DNA of 30,262 nucleotides from Parachlorella kessleri (taxonomy: Eukaryota > Chlorophyta > Trebouxiophyceae > Chlorellales > Chlorellaceae): NCBI GenBank assembly GCA_001598975.1, contig BBXU01001381.1:1-30262 (forward strand), in the 5' to 3' direction. A model generated the notes under the pieces. It saw nothing but the letters and a program-made list of their open reading frames with translations, searched no databases and was not told where the DNA came from. Positions 22,501 through 30,262 of this stretch are shown here, piece by piece. How positions within the stretch are numbered: position 1 is the stretch's first letter; each line of letters begins with the position of its first letter. A program made the position numbers and the translations under genes.

Positions 22501-25500
22501 ACAAACCAGCACGACTCCCGGCTGTCATGCTTCTCCACCTCCTCCATGGTGAACACCTTGCCGCTGCTGGCCACGGGCGGTGCCACCGCAACAGCCTGCA
22601 CAGGGGTGTGAAGAGCGCGTGTGAGAAGCTGCGTGATGGCATCAAGGGGTCAAAGAGGTTGCAGAGGCAGCGGCTAGTGCTGGGCCCTGTGTTGGGTTGC
22701 ACATGTTGATTTGAGCATGCCTAGGAAGGCAGTAGGGTTTAGGGTTAGGTAGCGCACCACGTGCAGGAGCAGGAACGAAGACACGGCCGTGCGGCAAATT
22801 GGCAGGCATGCGCTAGAGCTCCCCACCGCAGCGAGCAAATGCCAGGTGCCAGCGCACGGGTTGTTTAACTAGGGCTACACCATCGGGGGTTTGCACAAGG
22901 CACGCCCACCTGCTGGGGCTTGGCGCCGCTGCCCTCTGCCCGATTCATCCAGCCGCCGGGGGTGGGCCCCGCCACCGTGGGGTGCTCAAAGCGCAGGCCA
23001 AAGCCGCCGCCCGGCAGGGCCTCGGGGTGAATCTTCACGCGGTACACGCAGTTGTTCATCATGCCCAGCAGGTTCCAGGTGAACTGCAGCAGCAGCAACA
23101 GCAGCAGATCCCAGGTAAAGTGGAGCAAGCGCAGCAGGTTCCAGGTGAACTGCAGCAACAGCGCGCCAGGGGAGGACAGTTCTCAGCAGCACGTCTTGTG
23201 GTGGCGGTGGGACAGTTGCTTGTTGTCTTGTGAGACCAGTCAGTGTCGTGGGAGGCGATCTCAACCATAGGCACAAGGAGGCTGCGAGAGATGACACTGG
23301 GCATTAAGTGGCAAGAGACTGTACTATGAATGTTCTTTTTCAACCACCAGGTTGAGATCAAGCCAAGGTTAAGAGGCATGAGGCGGTTGGAACAAAAGGG
23401 AATGCCACATGCTGCCGCTTGCATACTAGTGTAAGGCACTAGCAACCAGGCACATATCATTCATCAATGAGGGTTGGTACCTCTCATTGATGACAGGGTT
23501 GGTCTGCTCAATGATTTGATAGGCTCACCGTGTTGGGCTGGGTGTTCATGGCGCTGTCAAAGGCTCGGCAGCACATCTCGGGGCACCGCAGCAGGTCCGC
23601 TGCAGCAAGCACGCGCATTTTTCGTTCATCAGCTTTGTGGCCCGCAGCCGGAGCATGATTGCCAGCTGCTTCCTAGCATGCACATGCCAAAGACCAGGCA
23701 GGGCGGCATGCCAGGTAGCATCCCGCCTCAACATCGCCACAAAAGCAGATGCAGCGCAAAGCACACGACACCGGTGTGCAACAGCCTCCTGCAACGGCCT
23801 CCTTCCCTGGCAGCTCTTTCCTTCCTGCTTGCCATAGACACATACACACAGGCAGCCTTTGTAGGCACAACACGGGCCCGCCCAAGACTCACCTAGGGGG
23901 ACCGCCAGCTCCCACCAGACCCAGCCCCAGTGCTTGCCATAAGCATTAGGTGCCACCCTGCGCACAATGTCTGCCAGCCGCCAGGTCTTGCCATCGTCCA
24001 GTGACACCTCACACCGCTGGATCTTGAGGCCAGCACCTGCATCAGTGGGGTGGGCAGCACCCATGGGTCCACTGAGGTCATGCCGCATGGCCTGCGTCGT
24101 ACAGCAGCTAGTCTAGTAGATCGGTGCAGAGGGAGAGCTATAGGCAGCATTGTTGCTGAGGATACAACAAATGTCTCAGCGCAAGCTGCTGCATGCCTAT
24201 ACCGGGCATCGCTGCACATCTTTTCCTTCACCACCAGTGAGACAGAAAGCCATAGTGCAAGTATCACAGTGTGCAAACACACTTTTTTAAGCAGGATATA
24301 GGTACTCACCGCAGTAAGCGTATCCTCGCACAGTGTAGGTAGGCTTTGTGAGGGGCACGACCTCATCGTGCAGAGGGTAGCCAATGGCCGAGTTGACTGC
24401 CAACTCGTTGCAGATGTACTCGGGCTTGTAAAACCAGCCTGCAGGCAGGCAGGCAGGCACGGCTGAGGCTGGGTGGCAGGGAAATTTCCCGATGCGCCAG
24501 GAAGCATGATTCTTACATGCACTTGGGCACATGCCTTAACAACACTCGCAGGTGCCAAGGCGCCACGGTGGACTTCCCCTTGCTTACACTAGTCAGCCGT
24601 GTGCTGTCCAGTTTGCTGCCCATCAACTAGCTAGCTAGCTAGCTGCTTAGCACTGCCAGGCCAGCTGGCCTGCTGCCTGCAACTCATTTGACTATTGGTG
24701 ACTCACCCTCCTCCATGGCCATCTTCTCGTCCACGTGGGAGGGCAGCACGCGGTTGTCAAAGTAGTGGTAGTAGCTGGTTGACTCGTGGTCGGTCACGGT
24801 GATCTCAGACAGCCACTTCACCATGCGGCCCCCGATGAAGCCGGGGATGATGATCCTGCAGCGAGCAAGCAAGTATACAGTTAAATTATAGGAGATTAAG
24901 AGTTAACTGACGGAAAAGACTGCAGCTGGGGCCACACCATGAGGCTTCAGGCTGAGCGACTGGCTGGGCTAGTGGTAGCAGGCAGGAAAAGAGTGTGATA
25001 TGGCATGGACGATTGAGAGATCAGATGGCTACACATGACCACCTCTCAGGTAGGTGCTGAAAATAGTAACCCCGATCACATGTCAAGCCGCCCGCCCGAG
25101 AAAGGTATTACAATTGTTGTGCAGGCACACGCGTGAAACCCAGATGGGCGAGCCGTCCATTCCGGGATCAAGGCACACCAGCGGCAGCCCTTGCCTGAGG
25201 GGGAAGCCGTGGTCGGGGGTCAGCAGGCGGCCGTTCTGCTTGAAGGCAAGGATGACATCCTGGGACAGGTCCATGGCCTTGTGCAGAGTGATGCTGGTGC
25301 CGTAGCTGCCATCGTCGCCTTGGGGCAGCTCCTCTGCAGGCGTTCAACAGGAGGTGGGACACCACCAGTCATCCTCCGCAGTCTGCACAGAGCTTGCTAC
25401 ATTGAGGCAGGCTCCATCTACTATAATGCAGGGTTGTGAGGCGCGAGCGCGGCATACCATGGTATGACAAACAGCACCCGGGAAGCGGCTGTACCCAGTC

Positions 25501-27244
25501 GCGCCCAGCATGGGCCACAACTGCACCCTCGATCTTGTACCCCCTGGGTAACCACTGAGTATTGCATCGCTCGCTCTGCCCACCACCCACTCACCCTTGG
25601 GCCCCCTGAAGCAGACATGGTGCTGCCCGTCGGCGGGCACCTGGAGGCCACACGCCTCCAACACATCCTTCAGCCGCACACCCGTCCAGGTTGAGCAGCT
25701 CGTGCCTGTAGGGGTGAAGTGAAGTCTTGGTATGTGTTTGTCTCATATGAACCATGCCAGCCGTCCAAGTGGAGCAGCTCGTGCCTGTCGGGGTAAACAG
25801 GCGTCATCAAACAGGCATCATCAAAGTGCTTCTCAGGACCATGCAGCCAGATGGCATGGAATGGCAGTATCATGCAACTGCTGTCTGCTGCACAGCGGTC
25901 CGCGGAGCAGCCGCAACCGAGGGTGCTGCTAACTAGAGTTAGCAAAGCAAGCCGGAGCGCTGGGCTGGGCCTAGGTTGGTAGCCTAGGGATTTTCGGCTT
26001 GTAACACTAGGACGCGATATGCACTGCACCCTGCCGCACAGCATGTCCTGCTGAGCCGCCATGGGTAGCCTCACCTGACGGTCCCCAGTTGAAGCCCCGC
26101 GACTGCTTCACCATGTTCTGCTCCTTGCGGCGGTTCCCTGCGGGCAGGCAGCAGGCCAGGCAGCACCACTGAGCCAGGGAGCTGCAGGGGTGGCCTGGTC
26201 ACTGCGAATACTGCAAACTTCTCCCCTAGGCTGTTGTCCGACCAGAGGACCGCTCACAGCCTCACAGCCAACTTCAGCTGCTTTCAGCTCACCTATAGGA
26301 CCCCCCTCCGTGATCATGCGGGCACCCACTACCCCAGCCTCACTCACCCACGCAGGTGAGCGTGCATGTGACGTCGACGGCAGGCAGCTTGAGCAGGTCG
26401 GCCATGCTGAAGCTGGTGGGGCGGTGCACCAGCCCATTAACCTCCAGCCGGTGCTCCTCCCACTTGATCTGGGGCACCGCGCCGTGGTTGCGCACATCTG
26501 CGGACGGCAGGGGGCAAGGACCAGGCAGTGAGCACATAGGAAAGAACGGTACGGGCGGGGGAGGGGGGAATGGACTTCGGGCACAGTGCAGCTAAATGGA
26601 GAGAACGCAACCAAAAGCGGCGTGCAGGCCTCGCAGTAACCAAGGCTACCCGCGTAACGGCCAACCCCAGAGCTGGCTACGTTGGGTGTCTTTTTCTACT
26701 CACAGTGTAGGCTGGGTGGGGTAATAAAGCTCTCAAAGAGGCGAGTGGGGATGGGCTCGGAGTTGAAGGGGTGCCGCCCCGTCAGGCGAACCAAGTCCGA
26801 GTGCCTGCAGCAGCACGAGCAGGTGGGTGATAAGCTGGCGGGCTGCTGGGAGGTAGTGGCGGCAGTCGTACGCTGGGCAGCAAGGGTTGCCGCAGAGTCA
26901 TTCTTCGTTACAACACTTGCTGCCGCTCCTGTATGTAACATAGTGCTCGCTCCCACGGCCGGGCCGGCAGGCAGGCTTTATTTGAGACTCGGCGGGCACT
27001 CGCACCTGGGAACCCACTCATCCTTGGTTTTCAAGTCGTCCTTGTGTATCTCGGTGACAGGCAGGTGCAGCGCATATTCTGCTGTGCCAGGTATCAGCAG
27101 GGGCTCCACGGGCTGGGTGCTGCCAATGGTGCCGTGCATGCTGCTGCCATTGGCCACCGCTGTTTTCTTCAGTGCCTCCAAGGCCTTGTCGGAGCCTCCA
27201 TGAGCGCTGTCGTCCTGGATATTGCTCAGGGAACTGGTCACCAT
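19575..27244 (-). CDS. NIA1: Assimilatory nitrate reductase (molybdenum cofactor, cytochrome b5, FAD/NADH domains)
   Basis: Cytosolic enzyme reducing nitrate to nitrite with NAD(P)H. Seventeen exons: 27244-27006, 26804-26704, 26497-26348, 26137-26075, 25705-25595, 25333-25195, 24855-24707, 24438-24310, 24036-23893, 23599-23529, 23083-22910, 22595-22451, 22090-21538, 21256-21175, 20847-20632, 20261-20117, 19765-19575; 933 residues. Molybdenum domain: [12 protein letters not shown] and [13 protein letters not shown] (molybdenum ligand Cys162). Dimer domain: [15 protein letters not shown] and NLLGMMNNC. Cytochrome b5: HPGG (His537) and FNAIHS (His560). FAD domain: RAYTP; NADH domain: [14 protein letters not shown] and CGPPPM (Cys906). 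Introns after exons 6 and 12 use GC donors. Hinge 1 lacks a plant 14-3-3 site; hinge 2 is a long Ala/Asn-Gly linker. The start at 27244 has the better context (ACCATGG); an ATG three codons upstream (27253) is the alternative. Confidence 0.97.
20411..20427 (+). repeat. Short telomere-like motif in an NR intron
   Basis: TTTAGGGTTAGGGTTCC resembles two degenerate plant/algal telomere units (TTTAGGG). Too short to prove origin. Confidence 0.4.
21768..21962 (-). repeat. Degenerate coding repeat for the Ala/Asn-Gly linker of NR
   Basis: Recurring GCC-AAC-GGC-like codons (ACGGC read as GCCGTTGGC on the plus strand) encode repeated VANG/AANG units with Ala runs between the cytochrome b5 and FAD domains. 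It lies wholly inside exon 13 and stays in frame. Confidence 0.8.
22733..22750 (+). repeat. Short telomere-like motif in an NR intron
   Basis: TAGGGTTTAGGGTTAGGT contains one exact TTTAGGG unit and flanking near-units, in the intron between exons 11 and 12. Confidence 0.4.
23066..23162 (-). repeat. Start of NR exon 11 present in tandem copies
   Basis: The acceptor and first codons of exon 11 (CTGCAG then TTCACCTGGAACCTGCTG, exon start 23083) recur almost exactly 66 bp upstream in transcript order (start 23149). A weaker copy lies between (TTTACCTGGGATCTGCTG). The stretch between the two acceptors is 22 codons in frame without a stop. Confidence 0.9.
23461..23493. other. Hairpin in NR intron 10
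   Basis: TCATCAATGAG (23461-23471) pairs perfectly with CTCATTGATGA (23483-23493). A G-T and a G-C pair extend the stem to 13, leaving a 7-base loop. It lies about 35-70 bases inside the intron after exon 10. Confidence 0.75.
24441..24458. repeat. GCAG/GGCA microsatellite
   Basis: Four perfect units of GCAGGC-type 4-base repeat adjoin the acceptor of NR exon 8 (exon start 24438). The tract is intronic. Confidence 0.8.
24627..24644. repeat. CTAG microsatellite
   Basis: Four and a half perfect CTAG units inside the NR intron between exons 7 and 8. Confidence 0.9.
25682..25794 (-). repeat. Start of NR exon 5 duplicated in the upstream intron
   Basis: Bases 25682-25715 (acceptor and first codons of exon 5) match 25761-25794 at 31 of 34 positions, offset 79. 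The copy keeps a CAG acceptor. It still encodes the amino acids TSCSTWT, with TCA to TCC and ACC to ACT both synonymous. Confidence 0.85.
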
Positions 27245-28035
27245 GGTGCACAAGACGGCTCAACAGTCCTGAGAAGCTGGAAGACTGGCCACAACATAGC
27301 AGCTGACCGGATCTTATACAGATTGGCTGTCTCAGACCCCAAGAAAGGGTCTTGCTCAGAATGCGTCGCTTTCGGCGAGGCCCGTCTCAGCGAAAGGTTA
27401 GTTTTTGCGGGGCAGGCGTAGCTTGGGCGCGACGGAACTCCCGACCCTTGCTCAACAAATCAGGGTCCTATGAGACGAGCCATAAGTTGGGGGTCTGATA
27501 CACCTTCGCAAGGCGTTCAAGTTCAGGGGCATACCCTTCTTCAACAAACATACGCTGGCCACTTGCGTTTCCCGTTCGCAGAACTTGGCCCTTGCGCCTT
27601 CACGAGGCCTGCAAAGGTGTGTGCTGCAGTCGGCCTGCTGCTGCGCTTAGGTTATTGTACTATAGTAGCTTGCCAAGTGTTACTTTCTCCGTATCCCGTG
27701 ATCATGCATCGCTTGCATCTAATCTACTAGTAGGTCCGTTGCCTTCAAAGGTTATTTTTGACTGAGTATTTATTACACATTCCATTGCAGTTTCTCAAAC
27801 TCGGAGAACAAAGGCTTCTGGGCACCGGTGAGTTGCTCTGTGTTACCTGGGCTAGGGCTCCTGCGGCTAGCTCCATTGCCAGAAGGTATGCTGCAAGCTG
27901 AGTGATATTGTAGGTTGTGCCCTATGGCAGTTGCAGGCTAATCCTGCCTGCTCGCCTGCTAACTTCCGAGGGTACTTTCTTACTGGTGCTTGGCCACCCT
28001 GGTGTGCAGGCACATATCATCAAACCAGCGTTGCC
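27245..28035. promoter_or_regulatory. Divergent promoter region nitrate reductase / nitrite reductase
   Basis: 791 bp between the two start codons, with no open frame worth calling. It holds the NR TATA/CCAAT candidate, the octamer CTTCGCAA (27504-27511) also present in the NRT2/NAR2 spacer, and an AT-rich patch near 27755-27780. A perfect donor-like GGTGAGTTG near 27829 with CAG sites downstream allows, but does not prove, an intron in the NiR 5' untranslated region. Confidence 0.55.
27313..27326 (-). promoter_or_regulatory. Candidate NR core promoter: TATAAG with adjacent CCAAT
   Basis: On the minus strand TATAAG (27318-27313) lies about 70 bases before the NR start codon, preceded by CCAAT (27326-27322). 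Spacing is right for a TATA box with a short 5' untranslated region, though CCAAT is unusually close. Confidence 0.5.
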
Positions 28036-30262
28036 ATGCAGCTGACTTTTCACAGCCGCGTTAGCAGCGGCAGCAAGGGCTGTCCGAGCATCACTTCCCT
28101 GGGCCGCACTACGGCCCCAGCGCTGCAGCGGCAGCTACACTCAGCAAGCCACGCAGGACAGCATCGATGGCGCCCAACGCGCCTGCATGTGGCGTCAGTA
28201 GAGCGCCCAGCAGTTCGTACAAGCCCAGAGACTAACGTGCAGCCTGTCAGCGAGGAGGTGGCAGCGAAGATGGCGGAGCTAGGTCTTGACCTTGAGACCA
28301 GCGGGCTCAAGTATCTATCCAACGACGCCAGGGTGAGATGCTTGCACAGGACTGCAAATGATGCTGTTGTTGGTTGCCTGGCAAGTGGTTTGGGTAATAG
28401 AAGGGAGCTGCTTGTTATGCGACTGGTCTTTTGCACGTGTCCTTGAGCTGGCATCGCAGCGCATGAGCGTCAGCTTGCGTTCACGCCCAGGTCATGCAAC
28501 TCACTCGCCCTTCAGCTGTTGTGCCTCAGAGACTGGCAATACACAGAAAGCACATGCCAAATCCTGGCCCGTGAGCGCCTTGCACACTGCCTGCCCTAAG
28601 ACACTTTCTCATCCTCAACTGCAGCTGCGTGCCTTGGACAAGAAGGCAGCCAAGCCCTTTGAGCGCATCAAGAACGAGAAGTGCGGCTCCAAGATGTGGA
28701 CAGAGGTCAGCGAGCTGGCGCAGCTGGTCAGGTGGGTGATAGCTAGGCATGCATGTCAAATCAAGTTATAAATGGCTTTGCATGATGGCATTCATGGTCT
28801 GGCAGCAGTTGTACACCCAGCTTGGTGAACAGTGTACCGGCATGGGCTTGCAAGGACGAGCATGCCGACCGTTTGCATCGGCGCTTGCATGGGGTCTGGC
28901 TGCCCATCTAGTAGGCTTTTATCCGAGGCTTCAAAGGCACGGCTATCTTGTGGTGCTTAGGGCTGGCTGATGGATAGCTTGCTGGCCGGCTTGCTGTGGC
29001 TTACTGTAAGTCTTAAATTTTGCAGGGAGGGCAAGACCAAGTGGGAGGACCTAAACCTGGACGACATTGACATTCGCATGAAGTGGTCGGGGCTGTTCCA
29101 CCGCCGCAAGCGCACCCCTGGCAAGTTCATGATGCGCCTGAAGGTGGGTGATACGGACCAGTGGGCATAATCAACAGTCCTGTAATGGAGTGTGGGTCGG
29201 TGGTTTTGCCTATAGGTACATGGGGTCGGTAGGTGTGGAATTGGGCAGTCTGCAAGCCTGGCCTCAGCCGGACGGTTGCCCTGCATGTTGATGCGCTGCC
29301 AAGTGGGTGATTCCCAAATGGCTGTGCGCACGGCCAGCGTTGAAGCAAAATAGGAGGGCTCCTGGGCCGTGCTTGTGGTCATTTGGGATCCCAAGGCTCA
29401 TGCTCCTACCTGAGACTCGTCGGGGGGCGTAGGGGCTCCGTTACTCCGTTACAAACAAGTGCCATATCCATTACCGCAGCAACCTCCCAGTTCGTAACCC
29501 GAAACTAACCACTCCTGAGCAAGTGCCACACCCAGCGTCCGTGCAGCAGTGTGGCGGCATGCTCAGTGACATGCCACTGGTTTACCACAACTCCCAGCCG
29601 CCTTTCACTCCTCCCTTCCCAGTCCCTGACTGTTCGCTCTCTTGGGCGCTCTCTCTCCTGCAGGTGCCCAACGGTGAGCTAACCGCAGAACAGCTGAGGT
29701 TCCTAGGGGAGTCAATTGCCCGGTATGGTGAGGAAGGCTGCGGCGACATCACCACCCGCGCCAACATCCAGGTAAGCGTCACGATCAAGCTAAGTGCAGG
29801 ACAGTCCTGGTGCTCATCATGTCCTAATTCACATGGGGAGCTTGCTTGTGCGGTTTTGGTGACGAAGTCCTGCTGGGAGAAACTGGCACAATGTCTGCAA
29901 GTTGGTGATTTGCACTGCAGCTGCTTGGCGTAGCGCCCAAAGGCATGGTGTTGAGGAGGATTGAGTACAAGGCCTGGGTTGGATTTTACTGCAGCTGCGG
30001 GGTGTGTTGCTGGAGGATGCTGACAAGATCATGCAAGGGCTTGTGGAGCGGGGGCTGAGCAGCGTCATGAGCGGCATGGACAACGTGCGCAACATCACGG
30101 GCAGCCCCATCGCCGGCATCGACCCCCACGAGCTCCTCGACTCTCGCCCCTTGTGCCACGGTGAGCGCCACTGTGCCACACTTGCCTGCTCAGGAGAGTA
30201 AGAAATGAAATGAGGGAATCAAGGGGTTGGATGTTTAAGAGAAGCAGAAGTAGGGGGTCGGC
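28036..30262 (+). CDS. NII1: Ferredoxin-nitrite reductase, chloroplast, N-terminal part (continues past the right edge)
   Basis: Six-electron reduction of nitrite to ammonium in the chloroplast with ferredoxin; siroheme and 4Fe-4S enzyme. Exons seen: 28036-28332, 28625-28731, 29026-29143, 29664-29771, 29995-30160, with a GT donor at 30161; phases agree, about 265 residues visible. The first 50-60 residues are Ser/Arg/Thr-rich and poor in acids, as in a transit peptide (MQLTFHSRVSSGSKG). The mature part shows FERIKNEKCG, RMKWSGLFHRRKRTPGKFMMR, VPNGELTAEQLRFLGE, the hallmark DITTRANIQLRGV and GMDNVRNITGSPIAGIDPHEL. The cluster-binding cysteines lie beyond the edge. ATG 28036 is the first in this frame; the open frame extends upstream without an ATG to 27931. 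It is divergent from NR, so the two reductases can be co-induced. Confidence 0.96.

Noticed and set aside
27931..28035. Upstream extension of the nitrite reductase frame
   Set aside because: The frame is open but begins at TTG; the first ATG is 28036 and gives a good transit peptide.
29914..29998. 11-bp repeat ACTGCAGCTGC at the NiR exon 5 acceptor (offset 74)
   Set aside because: Mostly splice-site consensus and CTG/CAG-rich; chance is likely.

Overview
This window is nuclear DNA of a eukaryote, almost certainly a green alga (core chlorophyte). The genes are cut by many short spliceosomal introns (47 complete introns in six genes). Coding sequence is GC-rich at third positions with much CAG/GCA. 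Four gene ends have a downstream TGTAA, the usual green-algal poly(A) signal. The gene content (NRT2, NAR2, plant-type nitrate reductase, ferredoxin nitrite reductase) is that of a photosynthetic nitrate-assimilating cell. I cannot name the species. All exon structures below were derived by reading frames and splice sites by hand; every internal exon keeps phase.

Left part (1-9076): two minus-strand genes unrelated to nitrate. The first is a secreted family-1 glycoside hydrolase (beta-glucosidase type) whose 3' end runs off the left edge. The second is a helix-hairpin-helix endonuclease-like protein of a type I know mainly from bacteria, here carrying a roughly 240-residue low-complexity (Ala/Pro/Gly, then poly-Gln) N-terminal extension. 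A mostly non-coding stretch (9077-10983) follows, with one weak plus-strand coding candidate.

Right part (10984-30262): a complete nitrate-assimilation gene cluster. NRT2 (high-affinity nitrate transporter, minus) and NAR2 (its membrane partner, plus) are divergent from a 376-bp spacer. NAR2 and nitrate reductase (minus) converge on a 2.2-kb spacer. Nitrate reductase and nitrite reductase (plus, truncated by the right edge) are divergent from a 791-bp spacer. Together they take up nitrate (NRT2/NAR2), reduce it to nitrite in the cytosol (NR), and reduce nitrite to ammonium in the chloroplast (NiR). The two head-to-head pairs suggest shared bidirectional promoters.

The least expected signals are these. 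(1) Short duplications of splice-junction-proximal exon sequence lie 65-83 bp from the real junctions, in GH1, the endonuclease gene and twice in nitrate reductase; one creates an in-frame alternative acceptor. (2) There are three GC-AG introns. (3) NRT2 and NR share an N-terminal DDSAHG motif written with different codons. (4) NR has an unusual Ala/Asn-Gly linker. (5) A dispersed repeat of about 100 bp occurs twice. No tRNA, rRNA, CRISPR array or complete transposon was recognised.
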